Notes under the pieces: model-generated
The model's database searches: none
What the model was told of the DNA's origin: nothing
What the model saw: only the letters and a program-made list of their open reading frames with translations
Source: Massilia sp. YIM B02769
GTDB lineage: Bacteria; Pseudomonadota; Gammaproteobacteria; Burkholderiales; Burkholderiaceae_D
Length of the DNA: 64,000 nucleotides
Direction: 5' to 3'
Assembly (NCBI RefSeq): GCF_030411995.1
Contig: NZ_JASNRC010000014.1
Location: 94,987 to 158,986, forward strand
Shown here: positions 1 to 8,043 of the stretch, one piece after another
How positions within the stretch are numbered: the first letter of the stretch is position 1
Layout of the letters: every line of letters begins with the position of its first letter
Position numbers and translations under genes: made by a program

Positions 1-27
1 GCGTGGGCACAGGGGCGCCCACCCTAC
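1..27. repeat. REP-type inverted repeat (single unit)
   Basis: Starts GCGTGGGCAC and ends GCGCCCACCCTAC, so it can fold into a GC-rich hairpin. The same core (GTAGGGTGGGC facing GCCCACGCGG) recurs in pairs at seven other places in this window. The window edge may cut off the partner unit. Confidence 0.6.
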
Positions 28-67
28 ATTGTTTGCTGTAACGTAGTTAGCAACAAAACGGCATGCC

Positions 68-119
68 ACCTGTGTTTATACACAGTATTTTTCCCACGAA
101 CCTTGCTGGCCGGTATAAC
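68..119 (+). promoter_or_regulatory. LexA-like SOS box and promoter of ruvCAB
   Basis: At 70-85 lies CTGTGTTTATACACAG, which fits the CTG-N10-CAG LexA pattern with 6-bp perfect arms and is followed by TA. Just downstream are a -35-like TTCCCA (91-96) and a -10-like TATAAC (114-119) with 17-bp spacing. The transcript would start only a few bases before the ruvC start at 128, and no Shine-Dalgarno sequence is visible there. LexA control of ruv genes is established in other bacteria; for this promoter it is inferred. Confidence 0.6.
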
Positions 120-127
120 ATTCGATA

Positions 128-664
128 ATGATTATTCTCGGCATCGACCCTGGCTTGCGCACGACCGGCTTTGGCGTCATAGAAAAGCACGGCAGCAAAT
201 TGCGCTATATCGCCTCGGGCACCATCAAGACCGGTCTGGAAGGGGCGCTGCCGCCGCGCCTGAAGATCATCCTCGATGGCGTGCGCGAGATCGTCGCGAT
301 TTACCAGCCGGCCTGCGCGGCCATCGAAAAAGTCTTCGTCAACGTCAACCCGCAATCGACGCTGCTGTTGGGCCAGGCCCGCGGCGCCGCGATCAGCGCC
401 CTGGTGGGCGCCGACCTCGACGTAGCGGAGTATTCGCCGACCCAGATCAAGCAGGCCGTGGTCGGCACCGGCAAGGCGGCCAAGCCGCAGGTCCAGGACA
501 TGGTCTCGCGCCTGTTGACGCTGCCCGGTTTGCCCGGCAGTGACGCCGCCGATGCGCTCGGCGTGGCGATCTGCCACGCCAACACCCACGACACCCTGGC
601 CCTGATCGGCTCGATCGGTCCGCAACTGACTGGCCTGCGCATGAAACGCGGCCGCCTTGTTTAA
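128..664 (+). CDS. ruvC: Holliday junction resolvase RuvC
   Basis: RuvC is the dimeric endonuclease that cuts Holliday junctions symmetrically during recombinational repair, acting with RuvAB. The 178-residue length is normal for the family. The four acidic metal ligands are present: D7 in GIDPG, E67 in AIEKVF, and D139/D142 near the C-terminus (GSDAADAL). It is the first gene of ruvC-ruvA-ruvB, with an 18-bp gap to ruvA. The start at 128 gives the standard MIILGIDPG beginning but has no visible ribosome binding site, and a -10-like element lies about 9 bases upstream, so the mRNA may be almost leaderless. Confidence 0.97.
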   Translation: MIILGIDPGLRTTGFGVIEKHGSKLRYIASGTIKTGLEGALPPRLKIILDGVREIVAIYQPACAAIEKVFVNVNPQSTLLLGQARGAAISALVGADLDVAEYSPTQIKQAVVGTGKAAKPQVQDMVSRLLTLPGLPGSDAADALGVAICHANTHDTLALIGSIGPQLTGLRMKRGRLV

Positions 665-682
665 CGAATAAAAAGGTCAAGC

Positions 683-1264
683 ATGATTGGTCGCATCTCC
701 GGCATCCTGTTAGAGAAAACGCCGCCGCAACTGCTGGTGGACTGCAACGGCGTCGGCTACGAAGTCGATGTGCCGATGAGCACCTATTACAACCTGCCGC
801 ACACCGGCGAGCGCGTGGTGCTGTTCACGCACCAGGCGATCCGCGAGGATGCCCACCTGTTGTTCGGCTTCGGCACGGCCAGCGAGCGCGCCCTGTTCCG
901 CCAATTGATCAAGATTACCGGCGTCGGCGCGCGCACCGCCCTGGGCATCCTGTCCGGCATGTCGGTGGCCGACCTGGCCCAGGCCGTGACCTTGCAGGAA
1001 TCCGGCCGCCTGGTAAAGATCCCCGGCATCGGCAAGAAGACCGCAGAACGCCTGCTGCTGGAACTGAAGGGCAAACTGGGCGCCGACATCGGCATCGTCG
1101 GCGGCGGTGCGCCGCGCGACGACACGCAAGCCGACGTGATGAATGCGCTGATCGCTTTGGGGTATTCTGACAAGGAAGCGCTGGTCGCAACCAAGAACCT
1201 GCCGGAAGGCGCGACGGTTTCCGACGGCATCAAGTTTGCATTGAAAGCCTTGTCAAAGGGCTGA
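683..1264 (+). CDS. ruvA: Holliday junction branch migration protein RuvA
   Basis: RuvA binds the four-way junction and loads the RuvB motor onto it. The 193-residue protein has the N-terminal OB-fold ([12 protein letters not shown]), the central helix-hairpin-helix DNA-binding region ([14 protein letters not shown] and [13 protein letters not shown]) and the C-terminal RuvB-contacting domain ([16 protein letters not shown]). It is the second gene of ruvCAB, 18 bp behind ruvC and 18 bp before ruvB, probably cotranscribed under the SOS-type promoter in front of ruvC. Confidence 0.97.
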   Translation: MIGRISGILLEKTPPQLLVDCNGVGYEVDVPMSTYYNLPHTGERVVLFTHQAIREDAHLLFGFGTASERALFRQLIKITGVGARTALGILSGMSVADLAQAVTLQESGRLVKIPGIGKKTAERLLLELKGKLGADIGIVGGGAPRDDTQADVMNALIALGYSDKEALVATKNLPEGATVSDGIKFALKALSKG

Positions 1265-1282
1265 GTTTTTCAAAGATAAAAG

Positions 1283-2344
1283 ATGAGCATCCAGACCGAC
1301 AATTTCACCGAGCAGCGGGTCATCGACGCGGCGCCGGCCTCGCCCAACGAGGAGGCGATCGAACGCGCCTTGCGCCCGAAACAGCTGGACGAATACGTCG
1401 GCCAGGCCAAGATCCGCGACCAGCTCGAAATCTTCATCTCCGCCGCGCGCAAGCGCCGCGAGGCGCTCGACCACACGCTGCTGTTCGGCCCGCCGGGCCT
1501 GGGTAAAACCACGCTGGCCCACATCATCGCGCGCGAGATGGGCGTGAATTTGCGCCAGACTTCCGGCCCGGTGCTGGAGCGCCCGGGCGACCTGGCCGCG
1601 ATCCTCACCAACCTCGAGCCGAACGACGTGCTGTTCATCGACGAGATCCACCGCCTGTCGCCGGTGGTCGAGGAAATCCTGTACCCGGCGCTCGAGGACT
1701 ACCAGATCGACATCGTGATCGGCGAGGGGCCGGCTGCGCGTTCCGTGAAGCTCGACCTGCAGCCCTTCACGCTGGTCGGCGCCACCACGCGCGCGGGCAT
1801 GCTGACCAACCCGCTGCGCGACCGCTTCGGCATCGTCGCCCGCCTCGAGTTCTACAACGTCGACGAGCTGACCAAGATCGTCACCCGCAGCGCCCACCTG
1901 CTGGAAGCACCGATCAACGACGAAGGCGCGCGCGAAGTGGCGATGCGCGCACGCGGCACGCCGCGTATCGCCAACCGCCTGCTGCGCCGCGTGCGCGACT
2001 ACGCGGAAGTGAAGGGCAATGGCGAGATCACCAAGGACATGGCCGACCGCGCCCTGAAAATGCTCGACGTCGACTCGGTCGGCTTCGACGTCATGGACCG
2101 CAAACTGTTGGAAGCGGTGCTGTTCAAGTTCAACGGCGGCCCGGTCGGCATCGGCAACCTGGCGGCGGCCATCGGCGAGGCGGCCGACACCATCGAGGAC
2201 GTGCTCGAACCCTACCTGATCCAGCAGGGCTATTTGCAGCGCACCCCGCGCGGCCGCATCGCCACCCCGGCCGCCTACCAGCACTTCGGCGTCGCCGCAC
2301 CGCGTATCAGCCCCACCGGCGACCTCTGGAACAATCTCCGCTGA
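1283..2344 (+). CDS. ruvB: Holliday junction branch migration ATPase RuvB
   Basis: RuvB is the hexameric AAA+ motor that drives branch migration on RuvA-bound junctions. The 353 residues include the Walker A motif GPPGLGKTT (69-77), Walker B FIDEIHR (D120, E121), a sensor-1 region (LVGATTRAG), an arginine-finger region (NPLRDRFG) and the C-terminal winged helix (LQRTPRGR). It is slightly longer than the E. coli protein because of an N-terminal extension. Its stop codon overlaps the next gene's start by one base (TGATG), implying translational coupling. Confidence 0.97.
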   Translation: MSIQTDNFTEQRVIDAAPASPNEEAIERALRPKQLDEYVGQAKIRDQLEIFISAARKRREALDHTLLFGPPGLGKTTLAHIIAREMGVNLRQTSGPVLERPGDLAAILTNLEPNDVLFIDEIHRLSPVVEEILYPALEDYQIDIVIGEGPAARSVKLDLQPFTLVGATTRAGMLTNPLRDRFGIVARLEFYNVDELTKIVTRSAHLLEAPINDEGAREVAMRARGTPRIANRLLRRVRDYAEVKGNGEITKDMADRALKMLDVDSVGFDVMDRKLLEAVLFKFNGGPVGIGNLAAAIGEAADTIEDVLEPYLIQQGYLQRTPRGRIATPAAYQHFGVAAPRISPTGDLWNNLR

Positions 2345-2802
2345 TGCAGATCTGGGTCGACGCCGACGCCTGCCCGGGCGTGATCAAGGAGATCCTGTTC
2401 CGGGTGGCCGAGCGTACGCACATCCAGGTGACCCTGGTGGCCAACCAGCTGCTGCGCGTGCCCGGCTCGAAGTTCATCCGCGCGCTGCAGGTGCCGGGCG
2501 GCTTCGACGTGGCCGACGCCGAGATCGTCGCGCGCGTACAGCCGAACGACCTGGTGGTCACCGCCGACATTCCGCTGGCCGCCCAGGTGCTGGAGAAGGG
2601 CGGCCATGCCCTCAACCCGCGCGGCGATTTCTATACGAAAGACACCATCGCCCAGCAGCTGACCATGCGCGCCTTCATGGAGGAACTGCGCAGCAGCGGC
2701 GTCGATACCGGCGGCCCGTCGGCCTTCAGCCAGGCCGACCGCCAGAGGTTTGCCAATGCACTCGATCGGCACCTGGCGCGCCAGCGTCCGATTGAGCGCT
2801 AA
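2344..2802 (+). CDS. YaiI/YqxD family protein (UPF0178)
   Basis: The 152-residue protein opens with [18 protein letters not shown], the acidic DADACP signature of the YaiI/YqxD family. It also has the VTADIPLA segment, an arrangement resembling PIN-like nucleases. The biochemical role of the family is not established. The start overlaps the ruvB stop by one base, so it probably belongs to the ruvCAB transcript. The last 13 codons are followed, just behind the stop codon, by a second copy of the same coding segment in another frame (separate entry), so the C-terminus has probably been rearranged. Confidence 0.88.
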   Translation: MQIWVDADACPGVIKEILFRVAERTHIQVTLVANQLLRVPGSKFIRALQVPGGFDVADAEIVARVQPNDLVVTADIPLAAQVLEKGGHALNPRGDFYTKDTIAQQLTMRAFMEELRSSGVDTGGPSAFSQADRQRFANALDRHLARQRPIER

Positions 2803-2845
2803 GCGCGCCAACGCCCTCGACCGCCACCTCGCGCGCCAGCGTCCG
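2752..2845 (+). repeat. Duplicated 3' tail of the yaiI-like gene
   Basis: Two 39-bp copies lie at 2752-2790 (inside the gene) and 2807-2845 (mostly behind its stop). They differ at five positions, and each difference is a silent third-codon change if the second copy is read in its own frame ([12 protein letters not shown] in both). The second copy is shifted by one frame relative to the gene and ends in its own stop. Confidence 0.8.
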
Positions 2846-2943
2846 CGCACCTGACATTTGTCATCCCAAAGTGGTGGCAGCTGCTTCTGTTGCGGCAGCC
2901 GCCAACTTTGCATACTGGTCTCACACCCACCCTGGAGAGACCG

Positions 2944-4749
2944 ATGAAACCCACCGTCCTGAACACCCTGCTGCTGTGCGCCGGCCTGGCCGCCAGCTCC
3001 TTTGCTTCGGCTACCGCCACCCTGGTCAAGGACGTGCGCGTCTTCGACGGCAAGGCCGTGCACGAGCGCCGTTCCGTGCTGTTCGACGGCGCGACGATTC
3101 TCGATGCCGATTTCCGCGGCGCGCCGCCGCAAGGCGCGCGCATCGTCGATGGCGCCGGCCGCACCCTGTTGCCGGGCCTGATCGACGCCCACACCCACAC
3201 CTTCCGCTGGCAGGAGCTGCCGGTGCTGTTCGGCGTGACGACCCAGATCGACATGTTCACCGACGTGGGCCTGATGAAACAGGCGAAGCAGGAGATGGCG
3301 CAAGGCAGCCGCCATGACCACGCCGACCTGTTCTCGGCCGGCACCCTGGTCACCGCGCCGAACGGCCACGGCACCCAGTTCGGCGTGCCCATTCCCACCA
3401 TCACCGGCCCCGAACAGGCGCAAGCCTTTGTCGACGCCCGCATCGCCGAGGGATCGGACTTCATCAAGATCGTGATGGGCGGCGGCTACGGCATGCAGTC
3501 GATCAGCCTGGCTACGGCCAGGGCGGTGATCGATGCGGCCCACCTGCGCGGCAAGCTGGCCGTGGTCCACATCGGCAACGAACAGGATGCGCGCGCCGTG
3601 CTGGAAGCGGGCGCCGACGGCCTGGTGCACCTGTTCCCGGCGGCGTCCGGCGATGCCGAGGGCCTGGCGCGGCTGGCGCGCAGCAAGGGTGCCTTCGTGA
3701 TCCCGACCTTCGCGGTGTTGGAGAGCATGGCGGGCTGGCGCGGCGACGACTTGCTGGCCAGCCCGGCCCTGGCCGGCCTGCTCGACAAGGATGCGCAGGC
3801 GCCGCTCAAGACGCGCTACGGCAACAAGGAACGCGCCGAGCTGCTGGCCGCACCGAAGGCCGTCACCGCGGCATTGGTGAAAGCAGGCGTGCCGGTGCTT
3901 GCCGGCACCGATGCCGGCAACCCCGGCACCCAGTACGGCGTGAGCATGCACCGCGAACTGAAGGCCCTGGTCGACGCCGGTCTCACGCCGGCGCAGGCGC
4001 TGGCGGCAGCCACCAGCGTGCCCGCGCAGGTCTTCAAGCTGGGCAAGCGCGGCCGCATCGAGCAGGGCTACAAGGCCGATTTGCTGCTGGTGGAGGGCAA
4101 CCCCACGGCCGACATCCTGGCCACGCGCCGCATCGTCGAAGTCTGGAAGGATGGCGACAGCGCCAACGGCCTGCGCGAAGGCCAGCGCCAGCGCGTCGCC
4201 AAGGCGGCGCAAGCGACGCAGCCGGGAAGCGCCAAGGCGCTGGCGCTCCCCGCTGACGGCCGCATCAGCCAGTTCAGTACGCAGCGGCTGGCCAGCCCGT
4301 TCGGCATGGGCTGGAGCGCGTCGACCGACAGTTTTGCAGGCGGCAAATCGACCGTCACCCTGAACCCGGGCCAGCCGCTGGCCGACGGCCAGGTGCCGCT
4401 CGCGATCGATGCGAAGGTCATGCCGGGCCTGCCCTTCGCCTGGGCCGGGCTGGCCTTCATGCCGGGTACGCAGCCGATGGAGTCCGTCGACTTCAGCACG
4501 GTCAAGATGGTGCGCTTTAAGGTGCGCGGCGACGGCAAGACCTACCAGATGATCGCCATGTCGCAGGGCGTGCAGATTCCGGGTGCGCAGTCCTTCACCG
4601 CAGGCCCTGAATGGACCGAAGTGACGGTGCCGCTGCGCGAGCTGAAAGGCATCGATCCGGCAACCTTGACCATGTTAGGATTCAACGCCGGTCCGAAGCC
4701 GGGCGACTACCGCTTCGAGATCGTCGACGTGCGCCTGCTGACCGAATAA
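2944..4749 (+). CDS. Secreted amidohydrolase fused to a CIA30-like domain
   Basis: A 601-residue protein. The start at 2944 follows GGAGAGACCG and gives a signal peptide (MKPTVLNTLLLCAGLAA... cleaved near FASA). Residues of about 25-430 form an amidohydrolase-superfamily domain: metal-binding DAHTHTF, a metal-bridging lysine candidate in DFIKIVMGGG, VVHIGNE and the AGTDAG aspartate. The last 170 residues resemble CIA30-type carbohydrate-binding domains (FKVRGDGKTYQM, WTEVTVPL, FEIVDVRLL). Substrate unknown; a peptidase, lactonase or amide hydrolase acting in the periplasm is possible. The gene stands between the ruv cluster and a two-component pair. Confidence 0.85.
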   Translation: MKPTVLNTLLLCAGLAASSFASATATLVKDVRVFDGKAVHERRSVLFDGATILDADFRGAPPQGARIVDGAGRTLLPGLIDAHTHTFRWQELPVLFGVTTQIDMFTDVGLMKQAKQEMAQGSRHDHADLFSAGTLVTAPNGHGTQFGVPIPTITGPEQAQAFVDARIAEGSDFIKIVMGGGYGMQSISLATARAVIDAAHLRGKLAVVHIGNEQDARAVLEAGADGLVHLFPAASGDAEGLARLARSKGAFVIPTFAVLESMAGWRGDDLLASPALAGLLDKDAQAPLKTRYGNKERAELLAAPKAVTAALVKAGVPVLAGTDAGNPGTQYGVSMHRELKALVDAGLTPAQALAAATSVPAQVFKLGKRGRIEQGYKADLLLVEGNPTADILATRRIVEVWKDGDSANGLREGQRQRVAKAAQATQPGSAKALALPADGRISQFSTQRLASPFGMGWSASTDSFAGGKSTVTLNPGQPLADGQVPLAIDAKVMPGLPFAWAGLAFMPGTQPMESVDFSTVKMVRFKVRGDGKTYQMIAMSQGVQIPGAQSFTAGPEWTEVTVPLRELKGIDPATLTMLGFNAGPKPGDYRFEIVDVRLLTE

Positions 4750-4754
4750 CCTTC

Positions 4755-5909
4755 ATGACGATCGCGATGAACACGATGGGGCAAACGATGGCAAGGCTGT
4801 GGACGCGGCCGTGGATCCCGCCCGAATACGGCAGGCTGCCTTACCTCTGGCTGCTGAGCCTGGGCTACATGTTCTGGAAATACGCCTACGTGTCGCCAAG
4901 CGCGGTCGAGGCGGCGCTGCTGGCCCTGACCATCGTGTTCTTCGTCTGGCTGTACTGCGCCAGCTTCTGGGCGCGCGGCTGGCAGATCGGCGCCTGCATG
5001 CTGGGCGGCTGCCTGCTCGGCGCGGCCTGGGTGCACTGGAACGCCGGCGCCGCCACCTTCTTCATCTTCGCCTGTGCCATGGCTGCGGGCATCGTCGACC
5101 TGCGCCGCGCCTTCCTGGCAGTGGCCATCGTCTACGTGCTGGCGCTGCTCGCCTCGCTGCTGGCGGCGTCGGCGCAGATGCGCTTCCTGTTCCTGATGCC
5201 CCTGCTCACCGCCGGCCTGCCGGTCACCATCGGTTCGATCATGGATGCCCGCCTGCGCCGCTCGCGCCAGGCGCTGCTGCGCAAGCAGGAAGAAGTCGAA
5301 CACATGGCCACCATCGCCGAACGCGAACGCATCTCGCGCGACCTGCACGATCTGTTGGGCCACTCGCTGTCGCTGATCGCATTGAAGGCGGAACTGGCCG
5401 GCAAGCTGGCCGAACGCAACCCGGACGCGTGCCGGCGCGAGATCGCCGATATCGAAGCCACCGCGCGCCAGGCCCTGGGCGAGGTGCGCAGCGCCGTCAG
5501 CGGCTACCGCGAGAGCGGACTGGCGCATGCCCTGGCCTCGGCGCGTGCCAGCCTGGCCGCCGCCGACGTCGAACTCGATGAACGGGTCGAGCGCGTGCAG
5601 CTGGCGCCGGCGACAGAACACGTGGTGGCGCTGGCCCTGCGCGAAGCGGTGACGAACGTCGTGCGCCACGCCGGCGCGCGCCGCTGCACCTTGTTCCTGG
5701 TGCAGGAAGGGGCCAACGCCGTGCTGCGCGTGATGGACGACGGCGCAGGCCTGCGCAATGTGAACGACCTGCGCGAGCTGCGTCACGGGAACGGCCTGAA
5801 CGGCATGCAGGAGCGGGCGGCGGCCATCGGCGGCAAGCTGGCGCTGGCGGTGGCTGCCACCAGCGGCCTGGCGCTGGAGCTGCGCGTGCCGGCCGGAGAG
5901 GCCGCATGA
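4755..5909 (+). CDS. DesK/NarX-type sensor histidine kinase
   Basis: A 384-residue membrane kinase. About 25-170 hold several hydrophobic segments (WLLSLGYMFW, LALTIVFFVWLYCASF, FLAVAIVYVLALLASLLA), followed by a coiled linker and a HisKA_3 dimerisation domain with the phospho-acceptor histidine in RISRDLHDLLGHSL. The HATPase region shows the N box (REAVTNVVRHAGA), DDGAGL and GNGLNGMQER. The start at 4755 lies 5 bp behind the amidohydrolase stop. The stop overlaps the response regulator start (ATGA), so the two form a coupled operon. The architecture is that of DesK/LiaS-type sensors; the signal is unknown. Confidence 0.92.
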   Translation: MTIAMNTMGQTMARLWTRPWIPPEYGRLPYLWLLSLGYMFWKYAYVSPSAVEAALLALTIVFFVWLYCASFWARGWQIGACMLGGCLLGAAWVHWNAGAATFFIFACAMAAGIVDLRRAFLAVAIVYVLALLASLLAASAQMRFLFLMPLLTAGLPVTIGSIMDARLRRSRQALLRKQEEVEHMATIAERERISRDLHDLLGHSLSLIALKAELAGKLAERNPDACRREIADIEATARQALGEVRSAVSGYRESGLAHALASARASLAAADVELDERVERVQLAPATEHVVALALREAVTNVVRHAGARRCTLFLVQEGANAVLRVMDDGAGLRNVNDLRELRHGNGLNGMQERAAAIGGKLALAVAATSGLALELRVPAGEAA

Positions 5910-6511
5910 TCCGCATCCTGATCGCCGAAGACCAGGCCATGGTGCGCGGCGCCCTGGCCGCCTTGCTCGGGCTGGAGCCGGACATCGCGGTGGTCGCCAC
6001 CGCCGCCGACGGCATCGAGGCGCTGGCGCTGTGCGAACGGCACGCGCCCGACATCGTGCTGACCGATATCGAGATGCCGCGCATGACCGGGCTGGAACTG
6101 GCGGCGCAACTGGCAGCGCGCGGTGCAGCCTGTCGCGTGATGATCGTCACCACCTTCGGGCGCAGCGGCTACCTGCGCCGCGCGCTGTCCGCCGGCGTGC
6201 GCGGCTTCCTGCTGAAGGATGCGCCGGCCGACGCGCTGGCCGCGGCGATCCGCACGGTGCATGGCGGCGGCCGCGCCATCGCGCCCGAACTGGCGCTGGA
6301 AAGCTGGGGCGGCGCCCAGGACCCGTTGACCGAACGCGAACGGCAGGTGCTGCGCCTGGCGGGCGAGGGCGCCAGCAGCGCCGACATCGCGCGCCAGATC
6401 CACCTGTCCGAAGGCACCGTGCGCAACTACCTGTCGGAGGCGATCAGCAAGCTGGGCGCCGGCAACCGGGTCGAGGCCTACCGCCTGGCGCGCGATGCGG
6501 GCTGGCTGTAA
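5906..6511 (+). CDS. NarL/FixJ family response regulator
   Basis: A 201-residue regulator with an N-terminal receiver (acidic pocket ED near residue 9, phospho-acceptor aspartate in IVLTDIEMPRM, K in LLKDAPAD) and a C-terminal LuxR-type helix-turn-helix (LTERERQVLRLAGEG, SSADIARQIHLSEGTVRNYL). It starts inside the kinase stop codon (ATGA) and is the cognate partner of the upstream histidine kinase. The domain order resembles DesR. Its target promoters cannot be read from the window; the MgtC gene downstream has a 93-bp leader and could be one. Confidence 0.93.
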   Translation: MIRILIAEDQAMVRGALAALLGLEPDIAVVATAADGIEALALCERHAPDIVLTDIEMPRMTGLELAAQLAARGAACRVMIVTTFGRSGYLRRALSAGVRGFLLKDAPADALAAAIRTVHGGGRAIAPELALESWGGAQDPLTERERQVLRLAGEGASSADIARQIHLSEGTVRNYLSEAISKLGAGNRVEAYRLARDAGWL

Positions 6512-6604
6512 ACAAGCATACCGTTTAGCTGCTGCCGAGGCAGCCATGCGCCATGCATCCTGCCGAGGTGGCATCATCTCCCTTCGATGGCAGGGAGGAG
6601 TCGC

Positions 6605-7072
6605 ATGGCGTGGTACGAGCAAAGCTGGCAGGCAGTGCAGGCGGAGTTTTCCGACCTGGGCGACGTGGACGACATCACGCGCATCGTGGTGCGCATGCTG
6701 GTGGCCATCGTGCTTGGCGGGCTGCTGGGGTATGAACGCGAATCCGCCGGCGCCTCGGCCGGCCTGCGCACCCACATGCTGGTGTCGCTCGGCTCGGCCT
6801 TGTTCGTGCTGATCCCGCTGCAAGCCGGGATGAAGGTCGAAGACCTGTCGCGCGTGCTGCAGGGCGTCACCGCCGGCATCGGCTTCCTGGGCGCCGGCGC
6901 GATCCTGAAGCAGCGCGACAAGAACGACATCCGCGGCCTGACCACCGCCGCCAGCGTCTGGCTGACCGCCGCCGTCGGCATCGCGGCCGGCATGGGACGC
7001 GAAGCCACGGCCGTGCTGAGCGCCTTGTTTGCCCTGGTCATCCTGGCCATCGTGCGTCCGCCCAAGCGCTGA
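6605..7072 (+). CDS. MgtC/SapB family membrane protein
   Basis: A 155-residue inner membrane protein with the family signatures GGLLGYERES, AGLRTHMLVSLGSALF, GVTAGIGFLGAGAIL and GLTTAASVWLTAAVGIAAG in four to five hydrophobic segments. MgtC proteins affect magnesium homeostasis and membrane energetics in other bacteria. The start at 6605 is preferred over the in-frame ATG at 6587 because GGGAGGAG (6593-6600) sits at the right distance. The protein lacks the long C-terminal domain of Salmonella MgtC, so it is the short SapB-like form. Confidence 0.9.
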   Translation: MAWYEQSWQAVQAEFSDLGDVDDITRIVVRMLVAIVLGGLLGYERESAGASAGLRTHMLVSLGSALFVLIPLQAGMKVEDLSRVLQGVTAGIGFLGAGAILKQRDKNDIRGLTTAASVWLTAAVGIAAGMGREATAVLSALFALVILAIVRPPKR

Positions 7073-7181
7073 AGCCGGCTTTTTGTCGCGACCCCAACAA
7101 GAATGATAGGTAGCAAGCGGGCGCGGCTTGCCGCCAGGTTTGCTAGGATAATCGGCTCGTGGACACGATGCGGAGGCTCGC

Positions 7182-7397
7182 ATGTCAGAATACAAACGAG
7201 CGGATCCACGGGCCAATACACGAACGGCGGCCCGGGTCGAGGATGCCTTGCGCATCCTGCAAACCGACGGGGTGTGCGCGGCCTTTGTGTTCATGCAGCT
7301 GGCCGGTGTGCCCCGCCATGTGGCGATACGGTTGCTGTGTTCGCCGGGAAAGCATCGCAAGGCGGACCGGCGCTGCGCGCCGCGTCCCGGCGCCTAG
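7182..7397 (+). CDS. Small conserved-looking hypothetical protein
   Basis: A 71-residue basic protein starting MSEYKRADPRANTRTAARV. A strong Shine-Dalgarno sequence CGGAGG (7171-7176) lies 5 bp before the ATG. The middle (ALRILQTDGVCAAFVFMQLAGVP) is hydrophobic and helix-like, and the C-terminus is arginine-rich with SPGKHRK. It has the look of a real small gene and not of an antisense shadow, but I do not recognise the family. It ends 129 bp before the cold-shock gene, which runs in the opposite direction. Confidence 0.5.
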   Translation: MSEYKRADPRANTRTAARVEDALRILQTDGVCAAFVFMQLAGVPRHVAIRLLCSPGKHRKADRRCAPRPGA

Positions 7398-7436
7398 CCT
7401 GGGTGCGCATCGGTTGCCGCTCCAGGCTTCCATCCA

Positions 7437-7464
7437 TGAAAAAAGCCCGCCAATTGGCGGGCTC
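7437..7464 (-). terminator. Rho-independent terminator of the cold-shock gene
   Basis: On the minus strand GAGCCCGCCAATTGGCGGGC is followed by TTTTTT. The stem is perfectly paired and lies about 60 bp behind the csp stop codon. Confidence 0.85.
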
Positions 7465-7525
7465 TTCAGTATTGCATCGGCCGCCCATGCTATCTGCATG
7501 GTGCGCACCGTTGATCGCGGCGTGA

Positions 7526-7735
7526 TCAGATCGCGCAGATATTTCCGGCTTTTTCGCCTTTTGGACCAGTCGAGCGCACAAACGATACGCGCTGGTTTTC
7601 AGCGAGGCTCTTGAAACCCTGCGATTGAATGTCCTGGAAATGGGCGAACAAATCGCCGCCGCCTGCGTCAGGCGAAATGAAGCCGAAGCCTTTTGCATCG
7701 TTGAACCATTTTACGGTGCCGGTTTGGGTAGTCAT
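7526..7735 (-). CDS. Cold-shock protein (CspA family)
   Basis: A 69-residue single-domain cold-shock protein that binds single-stranded RNA/DNA. It has the RNP1-like motif KGFGFIS (in [13 protein letters not shown]) and the RNP2-like motif DLFAHFQ, and starts [11 protein letters not shown]. Start 7735 is preceded by AAAAGGATTC on the minus strand. The C-terminus [10 protein letters not shown] departs from the more usual PKGPQAANI ending. The frame stays open for 43 codons upstream, but that region is most likely the long 5' untranslated leader usual for cspA genes. Confidence 0.95.
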   Translation of the reverse strand: MTTQTGTVKWFNDAKGFGFISPDAGGGDLFAHFQDIQSQGFKSLAENQRVSFVRSTGPKGEKAGNICAI

Positions 7736-8043
7736 GATTGAATCCTTTTTAAATTTGCATGGGCAAGCGCCCGAATTGCACATTCGACCAAGAGAGGGTA
7801 TGACGAAGGAAATCAGACGGGACCGCCAAACGGCGAGACAGGAAAGAAAGGCCAACAATAACAACGACTTGATGTAGTGCGAGATGGAAGATACAGGGGT
7901 TTGCCGGATTCGCCTAATTATTTCGGATTTATTTTTCTCCCGCGTGCATTTTTTCTTTTTTATAGCGTGTTAGGAAATGACTGTTATGATGGGGAGCCCA
8001 TTTCCGTTGAATCTCAGTGGATCGGGCATATAAAGGTTTCAAC
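7736..8043. other. Intergenic region: csp leader and kinase promoter area
   Basis: No gene is supported here. The left part is presumably the long 5' leader of the csp gene read leftwards, with a small CGCC...GGCG hairpin possible near 7830. The right part (about 7915-8000) is AT-rich compared with its surroundings and probably holds the promoter of the sensor kinase at 8044; I could not fix -35/-10 boxes with confidence. Confidence 0.4.

Noticed and set aside
2275-4212. 645-codon open frame on the minus strand
   Set aside because: It lies antisense to the YaiI-like and amidohydrolase genes. The translation is rich in His, Gln, Arg and Ala, as expected for antisense frames in high-GC DNA, with no recognisable domain.
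7736-7864. N-terminal extension of the cold-shock protein
   Set aside because: The 43 extra residues are unlike any cold-shock protein, and a Shine-Dalgarno sequence precedes the internal ATG at 7735.
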